Shown here piece after piece: positions 1-9,613 of a DNA stretch of 64,000 nt. This stretch comes from Vigna angularis (taxonomy: Eukaryota > Streptophyta > Magnoliopsida > Fabales > Fabaceae), in contig NC_068973.1 of assembly GCF_016808095.1 (NCBI RefSeq), positions 30,870,077-30,934,076 of the forward strand. The letters run 5' to 3'. Made by a program: the position numbers and the translations under genes. Below the pieces are notes generated by a model, which worked only from the letters and a program-made list of their open reading frames with translations, made no database searches and had not been told where the DNA came from. Each line of letters starts with the position of its first letter. Position 1 is the stretch's first letter.

Positions 1-20
1 GGGGGGGGGGGGGGGGGGGG
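1..20. other. 20-base G homopolymer at window edge
   Basis: The window opens with twenty consecutive G residues directly joined to the open antisense reading frame. Such a run is rare in plant DNA and may be a contig-edge or sequencing artefact. It hides whatever lies upstream, so the left limit of the first element cannot be judged. Confidence 0.6.
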
Positions 21-2219
21 TCGGCAAGGGGCGGCGGCGATTCTCCAAGTTCGGTTTCTTCTCGCTTCTTGGATGAGGCTATCGAGTTCTCGGGGCCGAA
101 TCTAAAGGCGTCGAACACGGCGGGCGATCGGATATTCCACGGCGTGCCTCTCTTCTTGCTCCAGGGCGGCGTCCGGGTAGAGGGTTCTCCATTCGAGCCG
201 GACGGTTATGGGATAGTGGTATCTGACTGGGCTCCTTACGTCCCCGGCCTGTATGCTTCCGCGTATGGCTCCCGCAAGGATCTGGAGTGGAGGGTCAATC
301 GTACACATATCGTCTGGGATATAGAGGACTCAAGATTGATCCGGGCGGGAGTTAGTATGAGAAATGAAAGGGTTTTCTACGAGAAGAGGTCGAGCCCGGA
401 CGATTTCTTCTATATGTATGTGAATTTCTTTACTCATCTTTTCATCCGGGTGCCTTTTACCAAGTTCCAAATGGCCGTCCTCCGAGAGGTTAATGTGGCT
501 TCCGCGCAACTGCATCCTAATTCTTGGGCGGCCGTGCAAGCGTTCTTGGCTATGTGCTTGGCCGTGGGCGTCACTCACACGATTCCTGTCTTCTTTCACT
601 ATTATGAAGTCCGTCCGCCTCCCACCAGCGGTTGGGTGTCCTTCACCTCCGTTCGGGAGAGGACACTATTCCGCCCCTTCTCGAATTCATTCAAGAACTT
701 CAAGCACCACTACTTTAAAATAATCATCGACGACGCCGGCCACCATGAATTCCATGATGGCGAGGGGAACCCATTGTTCCCTTTTTACTGGACGAGGGAG
801 CCCCGGAAGATAAAGGCGTCCCTTGTGGGAGCGTTGAGTCCATTCGACTTAGAGGCCGTGCGCACCATCAATGCCCTCCCCCGCCAGATTTCCGCCCGTC
901 ACTTGGTCGAATGCCTTAGTCTTGAGGATTGTGGACAAAAGACGTTCGGTATGGTATTACTATGTTGAGTTTGTTTGTATCTAGTACACTGATCTTAACG
1001 TTTCTGAATTGGTTTGTTTCTTTCAGAACTTATGACGACTCCTGCTCCCCGTCAATCCAACTACATGGCTTCTCGAAAGCGAGGTGGAGCCAGCTCATCC
1101 TCCGCCCGGCCGAAGGTCGCGCCGAACGCACCCCGTCCTCCGCCCTTGAGATCATCGGGCGGCCACCTTCCCCCAGTGCGCTCCACGCAGGCACAACAAG
1201 CCCCCCAAGTTGAAAAGGCCGGGGGTTCAACAGCTAGAGGCCGGGTGTCGGGTCCGGATCCCCTTCCTGATCTTGTAGCCGTTCTTGTGGATTTGTCTTC
1301 CGAGGCTGCCACTACTTCTGGGGCCCTTTTGGTGCGCAAAAGGAAGGATCCTACGGTCGAAGGTCGTAAGGACAAGGAAGGCTCGTCGTCGCGGTCGGCG
1401 TCAAAGAGAGCCCGCAAGGCCAAAGAGAAAGAGAAGGATAAGGAGAGGACCCCCACGGTTCCACTACCAGGCGGCATATTTAGTCCGGCGTTCAGTATGA
1501 GCGACCGGACAAAATTCCATATGAGCTCCTCTCAGCGGGCGCTCATTGAGCCTCTTTCTGAGGTGGAACTCACGAACGCCATGCTAGAGATGTCCACCCG
1601 GGCGGCCTCCCTTGCGTGGTACCTGAAGGAGTTCGCCGACCGCCCGGGGGTGAAGGAAGTGTGTGCCGAGCTGCTGGCGGAGAAGAAGAACTCGTCCTCC
1701 CTCCAATTAGCAATGGAGCAGCTGATCCTGAATCAAGACGGATATGACAAGAGGATCGAGCAGCTGGAGGCCGATCTTGAGAAGTCAAAGAGGGAGGCCG
1801 CTGAAGCCAACGATCGTCTGGCAGTTGCCCGGAACGATCGCGAACGTCTCTTGGAGGAGTGCAGCCAATTGAAGGCCAAGGTTTCTCGCCAGCAGAACTC
1901 TGAGGTTGGACTCCAAAAGGCGAACCGGGCTCTATCCGCCGATCTGGCGAAAGCCAACGAGAAGATCGCCGAGCTCAAGGCAACCATTGTTTTCTAGCAC
2001 GAGGAGGGTTTTAACAAAGCCCTTCGGCAAGCGTCCCTTCTGGCCGGTATTCAGGAACTGTACGCCCTGGGTTTCGACATTGAGAAGGACGTTTTTGATG
2101 GCATCCTCGTGGATCTCAACACCATGGACGACGAAGATCCAGCGGTCGAGGGGCCTTTCGGAGCTGTGGAAGCCGTCGAAGCCGGGCGGGCTGAAGAGGA
2201 GGTCGTTAGGGATAATTAG
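21..2219 (+). pseudogene. Antisense extra ORF of the Tat element (Transposase_28-like domain, spliced)
   Basis: Open from the window edge, so the true start lies to the left; the first ATG of a complete protein cannot be chosen. The first exon (to 948) resembles the plant 'putative gypsy type transposon' domain (Pfam Transposase_28): see the segment AQLHPNSWAAVQAFLAMC at about 507-560. A GT..AG intron (949-1026) restores one frame, joining a split Glu codon. The second exon is Ser/Arg/Lys-rich (about 1080-1450, a possible basic targeting region) and then strongly coiled-coil (about 1600-1990). A TAG at 1995-1997 interrupts the frame, but it stays open for 73 further codons to a TAG at 2217-2219, so the stop looks like a recent nonsense mutation. 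Function is unknown. It runs tail-to-tail against pol. Confidence 0.75.
949..1026 (+). other. Putative 78-bp intron in the antisense ORF
   Basis: Starts GTATGG at 949 and ends in a pyrimidine tract plus TTTCAG at 1026. It contains the in-frame stop at 966-968. Removing it joins G(948) to AA(1027-1028), giving GAA and keeping both long frames in phase. Seen in the sequence; splicing itself is inferred. Confidence 0.65.
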
Positions 2220-2266
2220 ATTTTTTCTTTCAACTTTTTGTAACGTGTATTCTTGTGGCCGCCCGC

Positions 2267-2294
2267 CCAACATCTTGGGTTGTCGAGATGTTGG
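2267..2294. other. Inverted repeat just downstream of the antisense ORF
   Basis: The nine-base arms CCAACATCT and AGATGTTGG are perfect complements with a ten-base loop, 48 bp after the ORF stop. A second small one, GCCCAA..TTGGGC, lies near 2454-2472. They continue the hairpin-rich character of the next 500 bp and could mark the 3' end of the antisense transcript. Confidence 0.5.
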
Positions 2295-2453
2295 CCGAGC
2301 GGTCCTTTTGTAAATACTGGCATGTTTTGGTGCTTTTGCCGATCAATACATAACTTCATTTTCTTTGCTTCTTTTAAGTTTTTTCGATGTACACATATTT
2401 TTTGTTTGAGGTAAACTAAACCAAACTAAACGTTATTCTTTCGTTAACCGCCC

Positions 2454-2972
2454 GCCCAAATCGACTTGGGCTTTTGAGGCGCGGACGGTCAATGGCTCTT
2501 CGGAAAAGAAATCTTTGCTGACCGTCCGGCCAAGTTGACAGTGGTTCCTGGGGAACTCTTCATTCATCAACTCGGACTTCTAAGGCGCGGACGGCAATGG
2601 TTCTTCGGAAAGAACTCTTCGTTCACCGTCCGGCCAAGTTGACAGTGGTTCCTGGGGAACTCTCCGTTCATCAACTTGGACTTTTTTAGGGCGCGGACGG
2701 TAGTGGTTCTTCGGAAAGAACTCTCCGTTCACCGTCCGGCCAAGTTGACAGTGGTTCCTGGGGAACTCTCCGTTCATCAACTTGGACTTTTAGGGCGCGG
2801 ACGACAATGGTTCTTCGGAAAGAACTCTCCGTTCACCGTCCGGGCAGGTTGACAATGGTTCCTGGGGAACTCTCCGTTCATCAACTTGGACTTTAAGGGC
2901 GCGGACGGTAGTGGTTCTTCGGAAAGAACTCTCCGTTCACCGTCCGACCAAGTTGACAGTGGTTCCTGGGGA
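2454..2972. repeat. Five-copy ~105-bp tandem array of paired hairpins
   Basis: Monomers begin with GCGCGGACG at 2479, 2585, 2691, 2795 and 2899, giving periods of 106, 106, 104 and 104; the last copy is truncated. Each full monomer has two halves of similar sequence. The first is closed by CGGACGGT and ACCGTCCG and holds an inner stem GTTCTT..AAGAAC. The second is closed by CCAAGTTGA and TCAACTTGG and holds an inner stem GTTCC..GGAAC. Arms are perfect in copy 3, almost so in copies 1 and 2, and weaker in copies 4 and 5. Tandem repeats between pol and the 3' LTR are known in plant Ty3/gypsy elements as a source of satellites. The short ORFs across it are by-products of the repeat. Confidence 0.9.
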
Positions 2973-3095
2973 CTTTTGCTTTAATCTGAGACTTAATCTT
3001 GAGAGAAAACGGGCGTCTTGTCATTGAATTAATAATTGAATAATGAAAATACAAGTCATAATTCAACTGAAATAAAATTTCAAATGTGTGGCGTT

Positions 3096-4101
3096 CTAAG
3101 TGTTTGGGATAGGTCGTCCGTCCGAGTTTTGTAGTCTGTACGCTCCATTTCCGAGCGCTTGGACTACCTGGAAAGGTCCCTCCCATTTTGCTGCCAACTT
3201 GCCATGCGCAGCTACTCGGCGAGCTTCTCCAGCCTTTCTCTATACTAAGTCGCCTTCCTGGAAGCTTCTAGGCCGCACTTGGAGTTGTATTTTCTTTCCA
3301 CCATGCGTTTGCATGCTTCGGCTCTTAAGGCCGCCCGGTCTCGACGTTCGTCTAAGGAGTCCAGCTCGATCCTTAGTTCCTGGCTATTCAGCTGCAAGTC
3401 CTCGACCTGCCGCCGCAATGATGGCTCTCCTAGCTCAACCGGCAACATGGCATCAGTGCCGTATGTCAAGTTGAAGGGGGTCTCCCCGATTGTTCCATGA
3501 GGCGTGCATCGATAGGCCCACAGGACTTCGGGTAGCTCGTCGACCCACGCTCCCTTTCGCTCTCCTAACCACCGTTTCAGCTCAGCGACTACAATCTTGT
3601 TCATCGCTTCCACCTGACCGTTCGTCTGGGGGTGTTCTACCGAACTGGTGACATGTCTAATCCCCAACCCCTCAAAGAACTCGGCCAGCTTTCTATCGAT
3701 GAACTGTCGGCCGTTATCCGTGATGACAGTGCGCGGGAGGCCAAAGCGGCATATCAATTTCCAGCAGAATTTTTGGACCTGGGCGGCCGTTATAGTCGTT
3801 AGGGGTTCGGCCTCTACCAACAGGAATTTCTTCTGGGCCCGGCCGATGGGGAACGGTCCTACGATATCCATCCCCCATTGGGCGAACGGCCAGGGCGACA
3901 CGATCGTATGCAAAGTGTGAGGGTACAGGTGAGTGTTGTTGGCGTGCGCTTGGCAACTGAGGCATTTTTGGACGAACGTCCCTGTATCAGCTTCCATGGT
4001 CGGCCAATAGTAGCCGGCTCTTGTAACTCGGGCTTTTAGCATCCGCCAACCAGTGTGAAAACCACATATGCCATTGTGGAGTCGTCCATCACATAGCGCG
4101 C
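3096..4101 (-). pseudogene. Tat-element integrase region
   Basis: Integrase that would insert element cDNA. It begins with an HHCC zinc-binding module (HNGICGFH near 4090-4065, then CLSCQ near 3970). The catalytic Asp, Asp and Glu are visible in GMDIVGPFP, VITDNGRQF and HPQTNGQVEAMNKI. Between KFLLV and EAEPL about ten residues usual for the family are missing, an in-frame deletion near 3800. A stop after ..EASRKAT (about 3245) cuts off the C-terminal segment, which stays readable (KLAAKWEGPFQVV) to a natural stop at 3096. The N-terminus is out of frame with the RT remnant because of a small deletion near 4085. Confidence 0.85.
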
Positions 4102-4671
4102 CTCTTGGTCCCCTAGGCACTTAAGAAGGGGGGTGGAGAACCCCCTCCTGTACAAACTGTCCCCTACTAGCAGGTAGCGTGCAATGCATCTGCCAATTTG
4201 CTCTTGGAAGATCCGGTCCATTAATCGCTGGTAAGTGGCCCCTGCGTTCTTCAGGCCAAAGGGCATCACCTCGTAGCAGAAGTTTGCCCGCTCCGTCATG
4301 AAGGTCGTCTTCTCCCGATCAGGCCCGTACATGGGTATCTGGTTATACCCAGAATATGCGTCCAGGAAGCTAAGTATCCGGTGTCCGGACGCACCGTCTA
4401 CCAACACGTCAATGCTAGGCAGGGGATGAGAGTCTTTCGGGCAGGCTTTGTTCAGATCAGTGTAGTCCGTGCACATTCGCCACTTCCCACTGGCCTTTTT
4501 TACCATTAACACGTTGGCGAGCCAAGTGGTATAAGTGACCTCTCTGATAAAGTCGGCCGCCTTTAATTTCCCTACCTTCTCCTCGACAGCTTTTCTTTTC
4601 TCATCTCCCAGTCTCCGCTTCTTTTGTGCCACCGGATGGGCCTCTTTAAACAGGGCCAGCTTGTGAGACAT
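4086..4671 (-). pseudogene. Tat-element reverse transcriptase, N-terminal part only
   Basis: RT fingers/palm motifs are clear: WLANVLMVKKASGKWRMC, FLDAYSGYNQI and CYEVMPFGLKNAGATYQRLM. The reading then passes from IFQEQIG directly into ARYLLVGDSLYRRGFSTP, which belongs between RNase H and integrase. The YxDD catalytic box, the RT thumb and all of RNase H are therefore missing, deleted at about 4190. The final residues after VMDD are in a shifted frame overlapping integrase. The element could not move without help. Confidence 0.85.
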
Positions 4672-4674
4672 GAC

Positions 4675-5421
4675 CTATGGGTGAATCCCCGGCATGTTGG
4701 CCGCCGTCCATGCGAATAGGTCCCTATTCTTCCATAAGAGCGATCTAAGCTCTTTTTCCATCTCAGGGTCCAATCCCCTCGCCATGGTGGTCGTCTGGGC
4801 AGGCTCCTTCCCTATTAGGACCGGCTGGGTTTCTCCCGTAGGCTCCAGCCGGTCTTCAGTGTTCGTCCTCGGGTCGAGGTCGGCCATGGCGACTTCGGAG
4901 CCGATCGCCCTCCTCTTCCCTTGGTGGGTGTGCAGCTTCAGACCAGCGGCATAGCATTCCCGGGCCGTCTTTTGATCCGCCCAGACCGTGCATATGGTTC
5001 CCTTTTCGGAGGGATACTTCATCGTGAGGTGGGGTGTGGACACGATTGCCCCGAACGCGTTTAGGCACGGCTGGCCGAGCAACACATTGTACGAGGTGTT
5101 GGCTTCGACCAGCAGATACCAGACTCTTTTTTCTTCGCTGGATCGTCCGGTTCCTAGCCTCGTCCTTAACTCCAGATAACCACGGGTGTCCACCCTCTCT
5201 CCCGCAAATCCTACGATCTGGCCATTGTAAGGAACGATGAGATCCTCCGAGATGTCCATCTGCTGGAAAGTTTTCTAGTAGAGGATATTCACTAAGCTCC
5301 CTTGATCTACCAAGACCTTGCTGACGCCGTAGCAGGCGATCTCGGCCGTTATCACAATCGGGCCGTCCTGGTCGGGGTCGGGCGCGTGGAAGTCTTCATC
5401 CGAGAACGTGATGGGGGGCAT
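4675..5421 (-). pseudogene. Tat-element aspartic protease and linker
   Basis: Translation from about 5421 shows VLVDQGSLVNILY, the Tat-type protease active site (Asp-Gln-Gly-Ser instead of the usual Asp-Ser/Thr-Gly). A TAG follows at 5275-5277, where relatives generally carry Trp. The frame then continues as MDISEDLIVPYNGQ to the RT-proximal segment WTAANMPGIHP. Another TAG at 4675-4677 separates this from RT, which carries on in the same frame. The protein would process the polyprotein; this copy cannot make it in one piece. Confidence 0.8.
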
Positions 5422-5643
5422 AGTGCGCCGGGGCCTATCTACCGAGTGCACAGAATGTAGTGCTCGTAGGTGGCACTTTCGGGCGGACGACGATGATCCT
5501 CCCCCGGCAAACCCTCCTAAAATCGTGTTGATGTGCCCCCTTAGTGGACGTTCGCGACTTCTGTTGCGGCTTCGGCTTCGTCTCCGCTCGGAGCGAGGAT
5601 ATTCGGTCCGGTCGTTCCTATGTCTGTCGGACCTATATGTTGG

Positions 5644-6402
5644 TCACCTGGCAGTCCTCTCGGCGGGCGCGTGAGGACGGTCGTCCCGTATATACTTCTT
5701 TAGCTTTCCCGCCTGGATCAGCTCTTCAATTTTGTCCTTCAGGGTCACACACTCCTCGGTGGTATGACCCATATTCTTGTGGTAGGCGCAGTGTTTACTT
5801 CCATCCGCACCGGATGGTGTGGGGCGCTTCATAGGTTCTGGGAGCAGATCCGCGCTGAGCGCCTCCCGAAGGATCTTTTCTCGGGAGGCGTTCAGAGGGG
5901 TGTATTGATGGAAACGCGGCCCTCGGCACGGCTCCTTCTGCATGCTGTCGCCCGGTTTTCCTACCGAATTACCGAGTTTTCCCTCGTCCGCCTTCTCGCT
6001 CCTCAGCTCCTGACTCTCCTTGTTGTAGGATAACTTCATCTCCTCAACCCTTATCTCGTCTGTCGCGCGTTCCCTCAGCTCCTCCATAGTCTTAAGGGCT
6101 CGCCGACAGACGCTGTCTTTGAATGGTTCGGGCTTGAGGGCGGGTAGGATGTAATGGAGGGCGAGCTCCGGGCTTAACGCCTTCACCCGTCGGACGGTTT
6201 TCTGGTACCGGTCCATGAACGCTCTCAGCGTTTCTTCCTTTCCCTGCTTCAGGGTGACCAACTCAAACACAGTCAAGTCTTGTGTGCTATTAGCCGCGAA
6301 TTGCCGGATAAATAGCTGCTTCAGTCCGACGAAATTTTCTATGGAATTGGGAGGCAGGTTGTTGAACCATTCAAGGGCCTCGTCTTCCAAAGTCAGTTGA
6401 GA
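5644..6402 (-). pseudogene. Tat-element gag, 5'-truncated
   Basis: Starts inside the conserved gag core (EDEALEWFNNLPPNSIENF), so the N-terminal third is absent. LFIRQFAANS and TVRRVKALSPELALHYILP follow, then a charged region and a CCHC-like knuckle (CAYHKNMGHTTEEC at about 5780-5740). Gag forms the virus-like particle and binds element RNA. The upstream sequence at about 6405 is LTR-like promoter DNA rather than leader plus gag start, indicating a deletion. The frame stops at 5644, and 5421-5644 is poorly readable linker. Confidence 0.8.
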
Positions 6403-6404
6403 GC

Positions 6405-7020
6405 TAAGGCGTTTTTCTCAGACAGTAATGAATGTGCAGTAAATGCAACCTATCTACCACTCACCCTGGATCTGTATTTATAGTTTTCGCTATGGGCTTG
6501 GGATTAGTGAAAAGTTAATCACGGCCCAATTCAGCCCAAATAGCTTTTAAACCCTACTTACCTTAAACTAAGATGATTAGTAACACGGTCAGCCGTCCTC
6601 GCGGGTCTTATCCTCAAGACCGGCCGTCCTCGCGGGTCTTATCCTCAAGACCGGCCGGTCCTAACGGGTCCGCGGCCTGGGCGGCCGGCTTCGGGTGAGT
6701 CTTGGGTATGGGTGCACGGGTGTCCGCCCTGCCATACATAACCTTTCATAATAGTGAGTGATCACGGGCACATGGGCGTCCGCCCTTCGATACCTGACCC
6801 TTCCCAATAGTAAGTGGAAGGGTAGTTTCCTGGGTCTCATACGGTAATGTGGGCGGCCGGTCTGTTTGGTAGTCCGATGACGTGGATGTCCTTCCGTACG
6901 GCAGCCGGTCCTTGGGTCTCATACGGTATTGTGGGCGGCCAGTCCGTTTGGCAATCCAATGACGTGGATGTCCTTCCGTACGACGTCCGGTCCCTGCTGG
7001 TACAGTTATTATTAGCTTTC
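6405..7020 (-). repeat. Probable 5' LTR of the Tat element, with internal duplications
   Basis: GC-rich DNA upstream of gag with a promoter-like layout on the minus strand. It holds a 31-bp direct repeat starting at 6592 and 6623, a looser ~66-bp repeat at 6710-6830, and an 82-bp direct repeat starting at 6832 and 6914 and ending at 6900 and 6982. Exact LTR ends are not established, because the second LTR is outside the window. Confidence 0.55.
6472..6483 (-). promoter_or_regulatory. TATA box of the Tat LTR
   Basis: The minus strand reads CTATAAATACAG, a good plant TATA element, 70-80 bp before the gag remnant. It is the only strong TATA in the GC-rich block and supports an LTR promoter driving leftward transcription. 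Confidence 0.55.
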
Positions 7021-7247
7021 CTTCTTTGAATTGATTGGTGCTGCATATGGTGAAGATAATAGGCCATAAGAGTGTTGGCTTACTCTGATCTAGAGATTTA
7101 AATCATATAGTTTCACGTTATTGTAGTTATGTTTATACGTAACGGTGCTTTATCATCATGTTTTGAACTTTAGAGCCAAAGGATGCATTCATTTGGAAAA
7201 TGTTTTGTAGTAAATGCTGGAATTACAATAAATATATATATATATAT

Positions 7248-9400
7248 CATGCATGTTTCCTGTTTTAGAGTTAATTAAGTTTTTCTTAATACCAAAATGG
7301 AATAGCTTATGAAATATTAGTTTGATCTATATTTATGGGGCTGTTTCATAAACAAAAGAAGATTACACTAGTACAAAATATACTTTTAAACTCGCACAAT
7401 AGACTTCTTTTTATACAAAACCGCTGCCTATTCAGACACGGTGGCAGTTTCGTAATTAACGAGACCTTATAGGCCTCGGTTCAGACGAGACCGGTGTCAA
7501 AAAGAGATATCACTTCGGTTGTGAAGGCAACCGGTGCCTAATTATCAGTGTCTGACGCAGTTTCTGACGCGGTTAAGAGAAACCCGAGGTGAAAGAACTA
7601 TACGGCATCGGTTGGTAGGAAGGACCGAGGCATAAGCCTCTACTGCTCAGACCCGAGGCATATAAGCCTCTCTTTTTTTCCCCAAAATTTTCCCCAAGTT
7701 AACCTAGCTCCCTCCGCACTCTCGCCTCCCTTGGTTCTCCCTCCCTCCCTCCCTCCTTCCCTCCCCTGGCTCTCCCTCCCTCCCTCCCCTGGCTCTTGCC
7801 TCCCCTCCCCTCCCCTCGCTCTCACCTCCCCTGGCTCTCGCCTCCCTCCCAGGCTCTCGCCTCCTCTCGCTCTTGGATTCTTCTCTCCCTCCGTTCCATT
7901 GCCGCTTCTTCCTTACCCCCACGAACCTCCCACAACTAAACCACACCACGGCACTGCCAGCCCCAGATCTGCCACCGTTTCCGTAAAGAGCACGCGATGA
8001 AGAGGAAGGAGAGGCATCGCGCAGTCGGCGGCGGCGAAGGAAGAGCAGCGCGCGACAGAGGAGTGGACAATCTCCGATGAGATGCGGCGGCTGGAGGAGA
8101 ATATCGGCATGGCAGTGGCGGATGCGGAGGGCACGGCGGAGGAGGAGGAGAAGCGACGGAGGCAGCGATGATTGAGGTGGCGGAGGAGGAAGCGACAATG
8201 ATGAGAATGCTGGGATTGAGGCTCTGTAACGGAGAAGAACGGCGCGGGGATGGGGGCCTTGTGGCGGAGGCGGATGCGGAGGGCGCGGAGGGCGCGGAGG
8301 GCGCGGAGGCGAATGCAGAGGATGTGGCGGAGGAGGAGGAGAAGCGACAGAGGCAGCGGTGATGGCGGAGGCGGAGGCGGATGCGGCGATTGAGGTGGCG
8401 GAGGCGAATCCAGAAGCTTTTTTCTCCTGATTTCATTTCTTTTTGTTTTGAATTGAATCTGAGTTCACACCGAAGATTTGATTTGTTTGGTTCCTTTGTT
8501 AAATTGAATTTGACTTTACTTGTTAAATTGATTTGTTGAATTGAATCTGAGAAGGATGCTTTGTACCAAAAAATTTGTTTTCGTCTGCCATTGAAGCTTG
8601 ATTTAAGCGTGTTTGGTCTGGTTTGTTTTTGAAATTTTTTTGTCAAGAAGCTTGAGCAAAGACATAAAAGAAGCTTGAGGCACCAAAATGAAATGAGTGG
8701 CTGGTGAAGAAGAAAAAAAAATAAAAAAAAGGACCCTACTGCCTCGGTTCAGGCTCCAACCGAGGCAGTAAAGGGAGTGAAACGATTTCGGATATTAGAA
8801 CCGAGGCCTAATCGTATCATTATATGTCCCGTTTCAAAACCGAGGCATAAAGTCCACCGCTTTTTACCTCGCCTGAATATGCCTCGGTTTAGGAACCAGT
8901 GCCTATCAGTAAAAATAACCGCTGCCATTTCCCTTAATTGTACTAGTGTTATTTTTATAATAACCAAAAGAAAACCGCTAATTTTATTGTAACTAAAACA
9001 ATATTAAACTATTATCTTCAAAAAAAATTATCATATAAAACACATAACTTAATGGTTTCTGTTGATTTGTAATTACCTATATATAAATTTCTTATTTTAT
9101 TCCTTAAAACATTATACATTACTCAAAATATAAATTTAATAACTACACGTTCTATATATGCTTTTAAACTAAGATCATGTTTAGACAAAATCTGGTTTTG
9201 TATATAACTCTCATCAAACGCAATGCGTATCCAATAAATAAATAATCCACTTCACTTACATTATGTTAATGGTTTTGATATACCTGTGAGGAATTTATAT
9301 CCACCATAACAGTATCCGTGGTGGCATCAAATTAAAATACACCTTAGTTTTTGCTCAGACCTTTCTTTACTCGCCATGACTTGCCACAAAGATATCTTTG
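7248..9400. repeat. Segment A: paralogous duplication, filled copy
   Basis: Bases 7248-7365 match 15486-15603 with no indel, and 8949-9384 match 15601-16036 at a constant offset of 6652. I noted only about two mismatches over ~550 bp (for example near 9057). The interval between the two matching parts is the CACTA element. After 9385 the copies diverge: 22 bp present at 16037 are missing here and CACAAAGATATCTTT is duplicated. Confidence 0.9.
7366..8948. mobile_element. Non-autonomous CACTA (En/Spm-type) DNA transposon, 1583 bp
   Basis: Ends are CACTAGTACAA at 7366 and its exact reverse complement TTGTACTAGTG ending at 8948. TTA duplications lie at 7363-7365 and 8949-8951; the 3-bp duplication and CACTA terminus are diagnostic of the superfamily. 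Both ends carry many subterminal copies of a GCCTCGGTT/AACCGAGGC motif in both orientations (for example 7471, 7623, 7653, 8741, 8760, 8800, 8840, 8881), the usual transposase-binding layout. No transposase is encoded. The middle (7690-8410) is GC-rich: a CCCT-type run on the left, then codon-like GGAGGC/GCGGAG repeats including a ~150-bp partial duplication (8110-8200 and 8260-8410). Long ORFs there are low-complexity and not credible proteins. Confidence 0.93.
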
Positions 9401-9433
9401 AGAAAGCACTTTTTCCACAAATATATCTTTGAT

Positions 9434-9613
9434 GATGACTCACTTACAGATCCAAATGAAGATTGACCATCTGCTCTCTGTCTAACCAAATTCTATACGA
9501 TATAATAAAGAATAGATCTATGCTAAATATGTATTTCTAAATGTAAAAGAATAAAAAAAATATAATTGGTTAAGTATCAAGATCTTTCCAAAGAACAGTT
9601 TCTCCTACATCTT
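9434..9613. repeat. Segment B: paralogous to 14889-15073
   Basis: From TGATGATGACTCACTTACAG to GTTTCTCCTACATCT this stretch matches 14889-15073 with several substitutions and small indels, so it is older or faster-changing than segment A. It directly follows segment A here, but at the other locus it lies before it, separated by about 400 bp of AT-rich DNA. Confidence 0.85.

Larger units (their letters stand above)
1..7020 (-). mobile_element. Decayed Tat-lineage Ty3/gypsy retrotransposon
   Basis: Reading on the minus strand from high to low coordinates the order is LTR-like promoter DNA, gag, protease, reverse transcriptase, integrase, a tandem-repeat spacer, then an ORF in the opposite orientation. 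That order, with an extra antisense ORF between pol and the 3' LTR, is known for the Tat branch of plant Ty3/gypsy elements. The 5' part of gag and the leader are missing, since the LTR-like DNA joins gag at about 6405. Part of RT and all of RNase H are deleted. Nonsense codons lie in protease, at the protease-RT linker, near the integrase end and in the antisense ORF. The 3' LTR is outside the window. The outer boundary near 7020 is approximate because no target duplication could be matched. Confidence 0.85.

Noticed and set aside
2454..2972. Tandem array considered as a CRISPR-like or direct-repeat immune locus
   Set aside because: Units are contiguous with no unique spacers, the genome is plant nuclear, and the array lies inside a retrotransposon.
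3096..6402. Endogenous pararetrovirus remnant
   Set aside because: An integrase with HHCC and DDE motifs and a Tat-type gag and protease are present; no movement or coat protein signatures.
7640..8646. Several overlapping ORFs of 60-236 codons in the CACTA interior
   Set aside because: They are Ser/Pro/Arg/Gly/Glu low-complexity readings of GC-rich repeats on both strands, with no domain or start context.
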